Part shown: positions 17,712 through 27,905 of the stretch, one piece after another | Numbering within the stretch: the first letter of the stretch is position 1 | How the letters are laid out: each line of letters starts with the position of its first letter | NCBI GenBank assembly: GCA_041821185.1 | Contig: JBGUBD010000004.1 | Span: forward strand, 124,001 to 188,000 | Origin: Phycisphaerales bacterium AB-hyl4 | GTDB taxonomy: Bacteria; Planctomycetota; Phycisphaerae; Phycisphaerales; Phycisphaeraceae | Reading direction: 5' to 3' | Length of the DNA: 64,000 nt | Notes under the pieces: generated by a model | Databases searched by the model: none | The model's input: only the letters and a program-made list of their open reading frames with translations | Told to the model about the DNA's origin: nothing | Program-made: the position numbers and the translations under genes

Positions 17712-18561
17712 TGCGCTGAGCTCGACAACCACCTCTACCGACTCGGCGTCGATAGCGCACAGAGGTGCATCCATCTGCGCCGATTTGTGGTGTCCCGCAG
17801 TCAGTAGAGCAGTCAGCGCCGCAGCGTCGTGGGTACCGGTCTGGGCCGCGGCGGCGGGGGCGATCGTGATCGTCGGCAGCGCTGAGAGGGCCGCCACCTG
17901 CTGCTGGTCGTCCGTCCGCAGGTACCGCTGGGTGGTCGTGATGCTGGCGTGCCGGGCAAGCGTCCGCACGGTTTCCATGGAGGCCCCGCTCTGGCCGATC
18001 GTGGTGCAGAAGGTCGTCCGCAGGGCATGAAAGTCGAAGACGCCCTGGGCGGTCTCGTAGGCGACGCCGGCAGCCTTCAGATCCTGGCGGAGCATCCCAG
18101 CTGTGTTCGCCGGCACGTTGAACGCCCGGCCGTCCGCCACCATCCAGTTGCAGAAGCTCTTGGCGACGGTGAGGTAGTGGTTGCGACTGCGCTGCTTCAG
18201 CGGCTGCTGAATGAGCTTGGACTCGCCGGTCTGCTCGTCCCGCACCCGCGCCGATTGCGTCAGCCGGGCGATCGCCCCCTGCACGCTGCTGGCGGTCAGC
18301 TCCGGCCAGTACTGCACGCCGGCCAGGTCGAATAGCCGGCGCAACCGCGCGGCGCTCTGCGTGGCGTGCCGCGGCTTGCCTTCGGGCGCTACGTCAGCGA
18401 TCAGTCCCGTGCCGAAGCGGCATGACCTTCCCTCGCCCGAGGCGAAAGCCTGGGGCGGGATTTCAGATGATCACGCGATGCACGACCGCCACGTTGGGAA
18501 TCCCAAGGCCTTGGTGAGGCGAATCCTCGCCTTGTAAAGCGGATATGTAGATCGGCCGTGG

Positions 18562-20331
18562 TCAGGCCTCCATACGTCGCACATCGACGGCGAGGCTTTG
18601 CCTCACCGCATCATCCAAGTCAACCCGCATCTCCCCCGGCACGGTGATGGTGTACCGCCGCTGACTGGTGGTTCCGTCGTAGTCTGCGATGATCGGCCCC
18701 AGCGGCGTGGGCACTTTGATTGATACATGCGTCAGGGAGGCTGGCTGCGGGCGCAATCGGATATGAGCGTATCCAGGTGCGACAGGTTCAATCCCCATGA
18801 GTTTGCGCGGGATGATGTTGATCGGGGCTGTGCCCCAAGCGTGGTTCCAATCGAGATTGTTCTTGTATCGGTGTGCCCACGCCTCGAGCGTCATCGTTGA
18901 TCCTTGCTCCAGCATATGCCACCAGCTACGATCGCTTCGCGAAGTCATCAGCGACAGCGCATACTCCGCTTCGCCGTAATCGTAAAGACCTTCCAGTAGG
19001 TATTGCGCGCCGTAGACGCTGCACGCCATGCCGCGCGACTTCACGAACTGCAGCACCGTATCGCGCCGCTTCGGCGGAACAAGGCCGAAGGCTAACGGCA
19101 TCATGTTGGAATGCAACGATGCGTGCGACGAGCCTTCACCATCGATGTATATACCGCGCGTCGGATCGAACAGCTTGCTGTTGATGGCCTGGCGCACCTT
19201 CTCAGCTTGTCGCGAGAAACGGTCGGCATCGGAGGTGCGGTCAATCAATCGCGCCATCGCAGCCATCAGCACCAACGCTCGATAGTGCAGCGCATTGATC
19301 ACGGTGTTGATCGGGCGCATGTCGTGGTTGTCGCGTTCGCCGATGCCCCCGACGGTAAAGCTGCCGGGGGGCCAGTCGACCAGATCCTGCAGACTGTCCT
19401 TTGCTATGTAGCGGGCATGGAACAGGTGCAGCTTCCGCTCCAGCTCGGCTGGTCGGGGGGCGGCGGTACTGATCAGGCCATCCTCCGCGCCCAGGTCGAT
19501 GAGTGTCTTGGCCACCAGGTCGTCGTAGAAGCAGTTGACTGATTCGCGGTCGCCTGTGTAGAGCACGTCCGCCCACGCCATGAATACCGAGTGCATGTTC
19601 CAGTCAGCGAACCATGTCGGGTGTTGCACAAGGTATTCGTGTGTGTAGCGGGCGGTCTGGTAATGAGCATCGCAGGCATAGTGGCTCAGTTGGTTGATGT
19701 ATGCGTCGCCTTCGTAGGGGATGCGTTCGCGGTCGCCGTCGACGTACATGCCGCAGAACGTCGTTGCTTTGATGGTGTGCCTGCAAAGCTGCCAGACCGC
19801 GTTGAGCGTCGCATCGGAACACTCGAAGGATGCCGCTGTGTCATCAAACGGCACGTGAATCGCGAGTTGATGGATGCGCTCCACGGTCGGGGTTGCGTGG
19901 TTCGCGTCGATCTCGCAGTACCGGAACGGGACAACGTCGCCTGCTTCAACGGGCAGTGGGATCGCGGCGGGCCCGGTATTCTGCGTGTCAGGGGGAATGG
20001 CAATCCGGTAGCAGTGCGTGCCCACAGTGAGCTTGACGTCGATACTGCGGTATCGAATCGTGCCCGGCGGTTGGCGGTCGACGTTCCCCGAGGCATCCAG
20101 CTTTTCACCAAGGTGAAGACGGAGCATGGCGTCTGGCGTATTGCAGGTGACGCTCAACTCGACCGTGGCAAACATCGCTTTGCCAAAATCGAAGAACCAG
20201 GCACCATCGGCACGTTTCGCTGCCTGGACCGGCGCGATACGTGTCCACTGGAGCAGAGGGGGGTCGCAGGTATATCGCCCCGGCGCCTGCCAAGCCCTGA
20301 TCGTTGAACCGTCTTCGAAAGCCGTTGCCAT
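18562..20331 (-). CDS. Alpha-L-rhamnosidase-like enzyme (GH78-related)
   Basis: The start is uncertain: ATG 20331 is used here, and the frame is open to 20394. The protein has a short jelly-roll region (WFFDFGKAMFATVELSV) and an (alpha/alpha)6 barrel. The barrel holds GMYVDGDRERIPYEGDAYIN, matching the acidic motif of GH78 enzymes (DGxRERxxYxGD). SWWHMLEQGSTMTLEAW and NHAWGTAPINIIPRKLMGI are typical C-terminal barrel blocks. It lacks the long N-terminal domains of the GH78 protein at 11821, and no signal peptide is visible. Release of rhamnose or a similar 6-deoxy sugar is inferred. It is divergent from the regulator at 20695, with about 360 bases between them. The gap 18345-18561 shows no gene. 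Confidence 0.78.
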   Translation of the reverse strand: MATAFEDGSTIRAWQAPGRYTCDPPLLQWTRIAPVQAAKRADGAWFFDFGKAMFATVELSVTCNTPDAMLRLHLGEKLDASGNVDRQPPGTIRYRSIDVKLTVGTHCYRIAIPPDTQNTGPAAIPLPVEAGDVVPFRYCEIDANHATPTVERIHQLAIHVPFDDTAASFECSDATLNAVWQLCRHTIKATTFCGMYVDGDRERIPYEGDAYINQLSHYACDAHYQTARYTHEYLVQHPTWFADWNMHSVFMAWADVLYTGDRESVNCFYDDLVAKTLIDLGAEDGLISTAAPRPAELERKLHLFHARYIAKDSLQDLVDWPPGSFTVGGIGERDNHDMRPINTVINALHYRALVLMAAMARLIDRTSDADRFSRQAEKVRQAINSKLFDPTRGIYIDGEGSSHASLHSNMMPLAFGLVPPKRRDTVLQFVKSRGMACSVYGAQYLLEGLYDYGEAEYALSLMTSRSDRSWWHMLEQGSTMTLEAWAHRYKNNLDWNHAWGTAPINIIPRKLMGIEPVAPGYAHIRLRPQPASLTHVSIKVPTPLGPIIADYDGTTSQRRYTITVPGEMRVDLDDAVRQSLAVDVRRMEA

Positions 20332-20639
20332 TGGGACGTCCCCATTTCGTGTGATGGCCGGGGTGCCAACCCGGGGCCGGTGCGTGCCCGTCACGGGGTG
20401 TTCTTCATGTCCCAGAAACGGCCGAAGATCGCCTGAGCATCACCGGCATGCCTTTGCCGTTCGGATGCCGGTTCCGGTTGAAAGCCCCTGCAAGACGATG
20501 GCATTTTAAGCCATAAAAATGTTTATTATATAGACTTAAGCACGCCAAGTGGACTGCGAGGCATGATCTGTGGCATAGATTTCACGTCCTCATCGCCTCC
20601 GCAAACCGGTCGAAATTCAATAGATTATAATTTTTTGTA

Positions 20640-20667
20640 TTGACAGGCAAAATTACGGCAGCATAAT
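20640..20667 (+). promoter_or_regulatory. Sigma70-type promoter for the regulator at 20695
   Basis: TTGACA at 20640-20645, a 16-base spacer, then CATAAT at 20662-20667. The start codon follows 28 bases later, with GGAG just before it. The remaining divergent gap (20395-20639) is AT-rich around 20510-20550 and holds ATATAGAC, also seen near 11718, but no gene. Confidence 0.6.
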
Positions 20668-20694
20668 GTTATGTTATATGCCGGAGAACCACTG

Positions 20695-21831
20695 ATGGCG
20701 AAGCTAGTAGAACAAACATCCAGCGTGTCGCCGCCTCGCAAGCTCAGAAAGCGAGCATACGCGTATAAGCGTGTCGCCGATTCGTTGGCCCGCGAGATAT
20801 CGGAAGGGCGCTACGCGGTGGGAGATCAGCTGCCTGTCGAGAAGGCGCTGGAAGATCGCTTCAATGTCAGTCGAATAGTGGTTCGCCAAGCGATGGGGCT
20901 GCTTGAACAGGAGCAGATCATTCGACGAGAACCGGGCCGCGGCACGTTTGTTATGAGTCGCGGGCCGACGAACGAGGCCGCGCCGGAACGGCACAGTCTG
21001 ATCGGCATTGTGAGCGACTTTAAGTTTGGGCATTCTGACGCTTATGGTGGGCCTATCTTGCGCGAACTGGCCAAGCAATTCTCGGGCACATCTCGTACCC
21101 CGGCGTTATTCAACATCTGGTGTGAAGGCGAGGATCCAAATTTTGAAGATTCTACGCTTGAGCGTTTGCGCGAGGTCGATGGCATCGTCGTCTTAATGCC
21201 CACGCTGCCAATACGCACGGAGCGGATCCTTCAACAATTGATTCGCTTGCAGAAACCTGTCGTGGGGATCAATTTTACCAGTTCGATCATTGACACCATT
21301 GCGCCGGATAATTTCAACGGAGGCATTCAGGCGGCGGAGCATCTTCTCGAACTCGGTCACCGACGGATGGTATGTATCGAAATGGAAAACCCGTCGCAGG
21401 GTTGGAAAGACCGCATCGAAGGTTTTCGGCATGTCCTCAGTCGCATGACTGACGCGTCAATGCGGACCGTCACGGTGACACCGTTCAACATCCATCAACG
21501 TGTCTGCGAATTTGTCGATTCGGCAGACCACTTGCCAACCGCCATTTTCGCAGGGACCGACGAGAACGCTGTGAAGGTGATTACGGCACTTGGTAAGTAC
21601 GACATCAAGGTGCCCGAAGACATCAGTGTCATGGGGTACAACGACGAGCAGGTCGCCGAATCGCATATCGCACCGTTAAGCACGATTCATGTACCATTGC
21701 GTGAGATGGCTACGCATGCTGCTCGCCTGCTCGAACAGCGGATCGCTTCGGGGGTAAGTGGTGTATCACACCGGGAAATTCTTTTTGCGACGCATCTTGT
21801 TGTTCGTGAGAGCACAGCTGCACCGTCATAG
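20695..21831 (+). CDS. GntR/LacI-type transcriptional regulator
   Basis: The start ATG 20695 has GGAG eight bases upstream. The 378-residue protein has an N-terminal GntR helix-turn-helix (about 15-85; VEKALEDRFNVSRIVVRQAM, wing EPGRGTFVM) and a C-terminal LacI-type sensor (about 95-375; LELGHRRMVCIEMENPSQGW, PEDISVMGYNDEQVAESH). It heads a plus-strand cassette with a PEP-CTERM protein, a pseudopilin, a galactosidase-like enzyme and a sialidase-like enzyme, and probably controls it in response to a sugar from those enzymes. The divergent rhamnosidase-like gene may be controlled too. Confidence 0.9.
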   Translation: MAKLVEQTSSVSPPRKLRKRAYAYKRVADSLAREISEGRYAVGDQLPVEKALEDRFNVSRIVVRQAMGLLEQEQIIRREPGRGTFVMSRGPTNEAAPERHSLIGIVSDFKFGHSDAYGGPILRELAKQFSGTSRTPALFNIWCEGEDPNFEDSTLERLREVDGIVVLMPTLPIRTERILQQLIRLQKPVVGINFTSSIIDTIAPDNFNGGIQAAEHLLELGHRRMVCIEMENPSQGWKDRIEGFRHVLSRMTDASMRTVTVTPFNIHQRVCEFVDSADHLPTAIFAGTDENAVKVITALGKYDIKVPEDISVMGYNDEQVAESHIAPLSTIHVPLREMATHAARLLEQRIASGVSGVSHREILFATHLVVRESTAAPS

Positions 21832-21888
21832 TCGTCGGTCTAGCAAACAAAGACCTTTCTTTTAACTTTTCTATTGAGGAGATGGACG

Positions 21889-22650
21889 ATGCGAAAACTT
21901 CTGACCGCTCTAGCCGTAACTGGAATGGCCGTTCCCGCCATTGCGGACCCGATGTGGGATTTCAACGACCAGCAGGAGCCCTGGATCGATAACAGCACAT
22001 TCTGGGAATGGGACTCAAATGCTGGGATTGTCAACGGTGAGAACATTCATCGCCATATTGTCGGGACGTTTCACGTTCCGCTTAATGCCACCTTCACGCA
22101 AGACGATGATTTCTTCGCGACTTTTGATCTCAGGGTGTCTGCCCCATCATCATGGATCGGCGCGTTCCAGGTCGGCAGGGTAGGGTTCTTTAATCAAAAC
22201 ACATGGGGCGACGAGTTCAGTAACTTTCTTGGTGTACATGCCGCGGCACGCCCAAATACCGATGTATCGATTCGTTTCGCCGATGATGATGGCACGGGTA
22301 ATGCGTTCTCCTTTGTCAACTCACCCTCTGGCACCTGGTTCAGCTATGAAGTGGTGTATGCTTCAGGCGAGGGTGACAATAATGCCGGCCTGCTCACGCT
22401 GAATCGCTACGCCCAAGGCGACCTCGGCGGGACGCCCGATGTCAGCCAGAGCTACAGCCTCCTTGCAGGCCAAGAGTTCGCGATCAATGCATTTGGCCTT
22501 GCCTCGGGCCATGATTCAACAGCAACCAGCAACGGTTTCGGCATGGCCCTGGACAATGTGTCGGTCATCCCCGAACCTGCATCGATCGTGCTGTTGGGGC
22601 TCGGGGCGGCATGCGCAATTCGTCGCCGCAATCGACAGTCGATCGCGTAA
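21889..22650 (+). CDS. PEP-CTERM sorting-domain protein
   Basis: Start ATG 21889 follows GAGGAG. The 253-residue protein has a signal peptide (LLTALAVTGMAVPAIA), a beta-sandwich mature part beginning DPMWDFNDQQEPW with many aromatic and acidic residues, and the tail IPEPASIVLLGLGAACAI followed by RRRN. The tail directs exosortase-type processing and surface location. The fold suggests a carbohydrate-binding or adhesive role, but no family is recognised. It lies 57 bases after the regulator and 45 before the pseudopilin. Confidence 0.87.
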   Translation: MRKLLTALAVTGMAVPAIADPMWDFNDQQEPWIDNSTFWEWDSNAGIVNGENIHRHIVGTFHVPLNATFTQDDDFFATFDLRVSAPSSWIGAFQVGRVGFFNQNTWGDEFSNFLGVHAAARPNTDVSIRFADDDGTGNAFSFVNSPSGTWFSYEVVYASGEGDNNAGLLTLNRYAQGDLGGTPDVSQSYSLLAGQEFAINAFGLASGHDSTATSNGFGMALDNVSVIPEPASIVLLGLGAACAIRRRNRQSIA

Positions 22651-22695
22651 ACGTCATATGGTCGATATCGCCCCACACGAGAAGGAGTGCTGTCA

Positions 22696-23433
22696 ATGGG
22701 CCGTGTCAAGGGTTTCACGCTGATCGAACTGCTGGTGGTAATTTCAATCATAGGTTTGCTCGTGGCCTTATTGCTTCCCGCTTTGAGCAGTGCTCGTGAG
22801 ATGAGCAAACGTGCCGTATGTCTTTCGGGGATGCGACAATTGGCGATCGGGACCACCCTCTACGCAGATGATTACAACAATTGGATGCCCGTGGATTATA
22901 TTCGCGACACCCAGGGCTTCACGCCGACAGGTGTGGCCGGGCGAGCTATGTTCTGGAATAAGTGGACGAACCTCGGCTTAATCTTCAGCGCAAGCACTGG
23001 TCCTTTGAAAGGACATGGCTATATCAGTGATCCTCAAGCGTTCTTCTGTCCGAGTGTGTATGAGAGCCAGCCAAACGAAGGTTATGCGTACTATCAATCT
23101 CTGGACGCATTTGAAGACCCGCGTAGATCTGGCTGGATCGTCTACCACTCGTACATATACAGAGCAAGTCCACCTGTCGAGGGAACGACTGGGTTCTGGC
23201 GACTCGACGAAAATCCAAACGCATGCTTTTTGTCCGACAAAATCTTCAATACCACGGGCACAGCTATGAAGCAGGGGCACGGCGTTGATGGCGTCAATGC
23301 TGCTTATACCGATGGTCATGCCCGCTGGATTCGTGATGAACGAATTTACAATCAACTCGGAAGTGTTTCGATGACGTCCCCGCAGCTTTCATTCATGACC
23401 AATCAACTGTTCGAGTTGCTGGACGATCATTAA
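22696..23433 (+). CDS. Type II secretion-like pseudopilin
   Basis: Start ATG 22696 is chosen over GTG 22687 because the AAGGAG site overlaps the latter. The 245-residue protein has MGRVKG, then [20 protein letters not shown] (prepilin cleavage after Gly, Glu at +5), a helix with SSAREMSKRAVCLSGMRQL, and a C-terminal HGVDGVNAAYTDGHARW, the family's H-x(n)-DGH motif. It is likely exported, cleaved by prepilin peptidase and placed in the inner membrane. It sits between the PEP-CTERM gene and the hydrolase. Confidence 0.9.
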   Translation: MGRVKGFTLIELLVVISIIGLLVALLLPALSSAREMSKRAVCLSGMRQLAIGTTLYADDYNNWMPVDYIRDTQGFTPTGVAGRAMFWNKWTNLGLIFSASTGPLKGHGYISDPQAFFCPSVYESQPNEGYAYYQSLDAFEDPRRSGWIVYHSYIYRASPPVEGTTGFWRLDENPNACFLSDKIFNTTGTAMKQGHGVDGVNAAYTDGHARWIRDERIYNQLGSVSMTSPQLSFMTNQLFELLDDH

Positions 23434-23582
23434 CTTAAGGCCACCCTTCCCCAGTTTACGCACCACTGATCTGGTCCGGTTGAAGATTCATAGTTCGCAA
23501 TGACTGACCGGATATCGGTACACCCGATGTCCAGCAATATTCCTGCCGAATGACACCAGAATGATTTTCAGAAAGGCAATCG

Positions 23583-25766
23583 ATGAAGGTACAACTGCAA
23601 GTGCTCCGCGATACGTGCAAGCGCGTCGGGACCGTTGGCGTATTAGGCAGTCTGTTCGGAGTCACAACGGCATTCGGTGCCGAGCGATCCCAAGTGGAGC
23701 TTCTCGAACCGTCCCATTTCGGCTATGAACAGGTGACATTCACTGAGGCGCCTGTCGTAAGCCAGGATGGCAACCTGCTTCGTGCAAAGCTTGCAAACGG
23801 TGTCGAACTGCGGTTCGACGTGGACGCAGTACAGCTTCAGGCTGCGACGCGCGAGGGCGTCATCCTAGCCGAGAGCGACAGCGGCAATCCGTTCTACATG
23901 AAGTACATTCCGGCGGGCACCGGGCCCGACGTGGAACCCTATGCCGCAGACTTGTCTTTCACCTTCCAGCGAGCGATCGCCATCGAAGAATCGCTGACGT
24001 TCTGGTTGGAAGCCACCGCGTCAGACGGCGAAACATCTCTCGTACGATGGACGGTATATCCGGTTGACTATGTCATCAACGGCATGACGTTTTCCGGCAT
24101 CGCGGATCAGTTCTTCATCCAGGATGATTCGCATTACTTACACGAAATGTATATGAACTGGCGAGGCCCAGTCGGGGAACACTACGAAGGGGCACGGACA
24201 TTTCGGTTTTCGTGTTATCCGGGCAACCAGCAAGCCTATTCCGAAGCGACGTTCAGCCGATCGGAGCCAAAGTCGCTTGGGGACTATGGTATGTTTATTG
24301 ACGGGGGGCAGATGTTCAATCTCATCGGTTTGCCGGGATTGCGTGGCTCAATCCTTGAGTTCATGGATGAGCCATTCCATTGCCGAGCGGTCTTGCGAAG
24401 CACGAGAGATAACGACGCGGTCGAAGTCGGCTATCGGATCGGCCTCGGCCGTGTGGGCCCGGTTTACACCACACCGCTGCGTTTTCGATTGTCGACGCAA
24501 GAAACACTTTCGAGCAATCTCTGGATTCAAATCACGCAGTTCACCAAAGCGAAGTTTCAGAATGACCTGGCGATTGAGCCCACGGATCCCCGGCCGATGG
24601 CGGTGGTGCGTAACGCATGGCGAAACAGCAGCTTCGTAGAACATGCGGACGAGTTGCTTCCGATTATCAAGGAGTACGGCTATCGACAGGTGGAGATCGG
24701 GTGGGTCTGGAAGCGCGGGCATTCGCTGGCCAGCCGACAAGCCTGGCCAGCCATGCGGGAATGGGACGGGTCGAGGCTGAAGTCAGGTGCACACTTCCAG
24801 GGTGACTTCAATGGCGAGATCACCGAAGTCGCCGGCGGTGCAGCCGGGCTTGCTGACTTCACCGCAAAAGCACACGACATGGGCATCAAAGTTTACGTCT
24901 GGCATCAGACGGCCCACGGATGGGTGGGGAGCCCGGATGTTCGCAACAATCCCGAGTGGCTCGTCCACCGAATGGATGGGCATTCGGTTTTGGGCTGGCA
25001 CAATTCCGAGCGGATGCCCGTAGTCTGGTACGACATGAACAGTGGCTGGAAGGATGAGACGCTTCGTCGTTTTCAACGCATCAAGGAACAGACGAACATC
25101 GATGGGCTTTGGCTCGACGTGTACGCCACTGGTTCGACGTGTAACTACCTCAGGCCAGTGAGCACGTATTCGATGCCTCAGCGATCTGCCTATATTCGGG
25201 CATTGCGAGAAATGGGCTACGAGATTCAGACGGAAGGCGTCAGCCTGGCGAGCGTTGATTCATTCGTCCTACGCAAAGACGACATGGAATACTATCGGGA
25301 GCACCCGTTCATTCTGTTCGGCAGCTGTCCGTTCCGCATGGGTGCGACCAGCGGCTATGGGCAACTCGACTTGTTCAAACTCATGTCCTATCGGTCTTTC
25401 CCACACGACCGCGGCGAACAATGGCGTCCGACCGACAATGAAGAGGTCGAACGCACGCGTCAACTGTATGCCGATGAGGTGAGGTATCGCAATCACTGCT
25501 TCAATACGATCGAAGATCGTTTGGGTGCTGTGATTGGTGTCGTTGAAATCGAGGGTGGCACGCAGTGGGTATGCGAGCGCGGCAATGCCTTGTTTCTCTG
25601 GGATGATACGGACGTCGAGATCATGTCACCCAGCCAGATGGTGCTGGATGCCATCCTGACGCCGGGGGGCGACAAAGCAGCGGCAGAAATCGACGCGCTG
25701 CAAGGCCAGAGGCGAGTGTCAGTGCCAGCTCAATCAGTCATGCTGTTCACCTCCCCGGCGAACTGA
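23583..25766 (+). CDS. Secreted alpha-galactosidase-like glycoside hydrolase (GH36/GH27-type)
   Basis: Start ATG 23583 follows AAAGG. The 727-residue protein has a signal peptide (GTVGVLGSLFGVTTAFGA), an N-terminal beta-sandwich domain to about 320, and a TIM barrel from about 335 to 650. The barrel shows YGYRQVEIGWVWKRG, AHDMGIKVYVWHQTAHGW, PVVWYDMNSGWKDE and NIDGLWLDVYATGSTC. The layout of these strands resembles clan GH-D enzymes, where an Asp after such a strand is the nucleophile; here Asp in LWLDVYA is the best candidate. A short beta domain ends the protein. The substrate is probably an alpha-linked sugar outside the cytoplasm, but the family is not certain. Confidence 0.65.
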   Translation: MKVQLQVLRDTCKRVGTVGVLGSLFGVTTAFGAERSQVELLEPSHFGYEQVTFTEAPVVSQDGNLLRAKLANGVELRFDVDAVQLQAATREGVILAESDSGNPFYMKYIPAGTGPDVEPYAADLSFTFQRAIAIEESLTFWLEATASDGETSLVRWTVYPVDYVINGMTFSGIADQFFIQDDSHYLHEMYMNWRGPVGEHYEGARTFRFSCYPGNQQAYSEATFSRSEPKSLGDYGMFIDGGQMFNLIGLPGLRGSILEFMDEPFHCRAVLRSTRDNDAVEVGYRIGLGRVGPVYTTPLRFRLSTQETLSSNLWIQITQFTKAKFQNDLAIEPTDPRPMAVVRNAWRNSSFVEHADELLPIIKEYGYRQVEIGWVWKRGHSLASRQAWPAMREWDGSRLKSGAHFQGDFNGEITEVAGGAAGLADFTAKAHDMGIKVYVWHQTAHGWVGSPDVRNNPEWLVHRMDGHSVLGWHNSERMPVVWYDMNSGWKDETLRRFQRIKEQTNIDGLWLDVYATGSTCNYLRPVSTYSMPQRSAYIRALREMGYEIQTEGVSLASVDSFVLRKDDMEYYREHPFILFGSCPFRMGATSGYGQLDLFKLMSYRSFPHDRGEQWRPTDNEEVERTRQLYADEVRYRNHCFNTIEDRLGAVIGVVEIEGGTQWVCERGNALFLWDDTDVEIMSPSQMVLDAILTPGGDKAAAEIDALQGQRRVSVPAQSVMLFTSPAN

Positions 25767-25818
25767 CAGGCGTATCGTTTGACGATGATGATCGATCTGC
25801 GGAGCGAATTGCACAGAA

Positions 25819-26892
25819 ATGAATAATATCGCTTTGGCAACGTCGTACCCGGTCCAAGTGATTCACAATTTTGGTGAAGGCCACTTTGGATCCGCCCGCG
25901 AACCAGTACTTCGACGGATGCAAGATGGCTCGCTGTTATGTTTTCATTACACGGGTGGACCTTGGGAACCGCACGATGAGAATTGCATTGTTCGGACGAT
26001 CAGCCTAGATGACGGGAAGACCTGGTCGCAGCCGGAAGTGATATTCAATCATCCCAGGCGAGCCACATGGGGCCCAGAGCTATTCGCCGAAGACGGGAAG
26101 GTGATGGCTTTCGTCCACACGTTCAACACTGACCGCTGGTATGGCGAGATGAAGACATTCCTCGCCATCAGCAGCGACAGCGGTCGAACATTCACCGAAC
26201 CCTCCATGATGCCCGGTCCGAGTGGCAACGTCGTGATGCGCCGAACGATCGTACTATCCAATGGTGATTGGCTGACACCTTGTTATTGGCAAGAACATCT
26301 TTCAGGGTTTACCAACGAGTTTACTAGAGAGGGATTCAGCCAGGGCGGCGAATGGCGATTTCGTGTTGGCGTCGTGCGGGCAAACAACCAGGACTGGAAG
26401 ACGGCTAACGTCGTCGGCCGTCTGGAGAATGAACATTGCGATCTTTGGGAGCCCAATGCGGTCGAAATTGCTCCTGGGCATATCGTGATGTTCATGCGTG
26501 CTTCGGGCACAGGCGTGCTTTATCGTGCAGAAAGCCTGGACTACGGACGATCGTGGTCTGAGGCAGTTCCCACTGACATTCCCAACGCCGATACGAAAAT
26601 CACGCTATTGAAAATTAGGAACAAGACGATTCTGTTGAATAACCCGACGTCTCGTGGACGTAGCCGGATCGAGCTGTGGGTTTCCGATGATGGGTGCGAA
26701 AACTGGGCCACGCGGATCGAAGTGGCAAGATTGAAAACGCAGGGGAGAGCCGGGGTCAACGAGCACTACATTCCTGCCATGGTCTGTTATCCCGACGGTT
26801 TCGTGGATGAGGCGCAGGAGTCGATTTACGTTGCATTTGAAGATGGTGCATGCCATTACATGGCTAAGATTCCACTTGCGGACTTTCGGTAG
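25819..26892 (+). CDS. Sialidase-like BNR-repeat (Asp-box) hydrolase
   Basis: This 357-residue protein has a six-bladed propeller of sialidase type. Four Asp boxes are visible: SLDDGKTW (near 55), SSDSGRTF (near 117), SLDYGRSW (near 243) and SDDGCENW (near 290). It lacks a signal peptide. Such BNR_2 proteins include exo-sialidases and arabinanases, so sialic acid is only one option. It is the last gene of the plus-strand cassette, 52 bases after the galactosidase-like gene. Confidence 0.75.
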   Translation: MNNIALATSYPVQVIHNFGEGHFGSAREPVLRRMQDGSLLCFHYTGGPWEPHDENCIVRTISLDDGKTWSQPEVIFNHPRRATWGPELFAEDGKVMAFVHTFNTDRWYGEMKTFLAISSDSGRTFTEPSMMPGPSGNVVMRRTIVLSNGDWLTPCYWQEHLSGFTNEFTREGFSQGGEWRFRVGVVRANNQDWKTANVVGRLENEHCDLWEPNAVEIAPGHIVMFMRASGTGVLYRAESLDYGRSWSEAVPTDIPNADTKITLLKIRNKTILLNNPTSRGRSRIELWVSDDGCENWATRIEVARLKTQGRAGVNEHYIPAMVCYPDGFVDEAQESIYVAFEDGACHYMAKIPLADFR

Positions 26893-27378
26893 CCCCAATG
26901 GGTCTTTGATCTGCGGATGGTGAGCAAACCACCCGTACCGCCAGTGCCGAAAGGTAGTTCTGGCTGTGCAGTGTCATGAATGCTCATGCCGCTAATGATG
27001 AAACAGGGACAGCGGATGTGAGTTCTTCGAAACTGACAGTTGTGCCTCCTGTAGCGACTCAGTAGCGTGCCACGGCATGATGCACGAGAGTTGATCGGGT
27101 GGCTAATTACCTGCGTCCGGATTGCGGCGCAGCGGTTGCGCCGGTCCGAAGGTCTTTCGAAAGTGAATAGATGTCGGTTGGCCGGTCGCTACGCGGCTCG
27201 TCTGAGGTTGCTGCAATGTCGATAATGGGCAGCCGCGGTCGCCTCGGCAAGGGCGGCGTCTGACCTGGATGTTGGCATGGCATTGATCGCGTTGCCGCAT
27301 CGGGATCGGCGCCGCCGGTTGCCCCGTTTTGGACCACATCAATGGCCCGCTCCACAACTTCACTTGTTCGGACAGCGA
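26893..27378. other. 486-base stretch without a gene
   Basis: It lies between the sialidase-like gene and the pseudopilin relic. No protein-like frame, promoter or clear terminator was seen. Confidence 0.5.
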
Positions 27379-27905
27379 TCACCACCACAATTTAGCTGCC
27401 GTGTGAAACTCAATGTTCTTATCAATCTGGTCGGCGTTGCGCCAACTCACATGGCCGTCGAGGAACCCGACGTTGGCGCCGTGACTGTGATTCGGCGCGA
27501 CAGGAGCTGGTGTGCCGTAGAGATGGCCGCCATGTATGGCGATCAACTCTCCAGGGGGAGCCCAGACGTCGCCAATGATGGGTTGTCTTGAGGCCGCCAG
27601 CGGAACCGGCGTCTGGCCCGCCATATTCAGGCGCGGCACAGGAGTGGCATCGCGTTCGGCGCTATAGGTACGACCCCAACGCCACCCATACCAGCTTCCC
27701 GTGGCTGTACCCGGGGATCCCCAATTCCCATCGGCATTTGCATAAGAGCCGTGACCAGCGGCAATGCGGTAGGTGGCCCCGGTACTTAAGCCGCCGTTGT
27801 AGTTCACATAAGCATCCATTAGCCGCTCGTCGCGATCAGGACACAGCAGGATTGCCAACGGGCCAGCATGCTGGGCTGCCGACCATGGAATGATCGCCAG
27901 CCGCG
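27379..27905 (-). pseudogene. Pseudopilin, C-terminal fragment
   Basis: The frame ends with TGA at 27379-27381. It carries the back half of the pseudopilin family: AILLCPDRDERLMDAYVNYN, then GDVWAPPGELIAIHG, then HSHGANVGFLDGHVSW, the H-x(n)-DGH motif. The N-terminal prepilin signal is absent. Upstream, near 27905, the sequence switches to the start of an unrelated protein, so a deletion joined the two. It is the remains of a further cassette of the type seen elsewhere in the window. Confidence 0.7.

Larger units (their letters stand above)
17610..18344 (-). pseudogene. Tyrosine recombinase (integrase) with its catalytic core deleted
   Basis: Frame start TTG 18344; similar sequence may extend upstream to about 18420. 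The core-binding domain is present (RSRNHYLTVAKSFCNWMVAD, residues 52-71). It then jumps in frame to a region near the catalytic C-terminus (NVPANTAGMLRQDLKAAG). The HxxR box HALRTTF (near 106) and the ARHASITTTQRYLRT block with the likely nucleophile Tyr (near 141) are present. The segment with the first catalytic Arg and the Lys strand is missing, roughly 100 residues, so the enzyme should be inactive. The C-terminus is translated antisense across a tRNA-Ser 3' end, giving the tell-tale AERAGFE. This marks one end of an old integrative element. Confidence 0.8.

Noticed and set aside
27103..27388. Two overlapping minus-strand frames in the gap after the sialidase-like gene
   Set aside because: No protein-like pattern or start signal.
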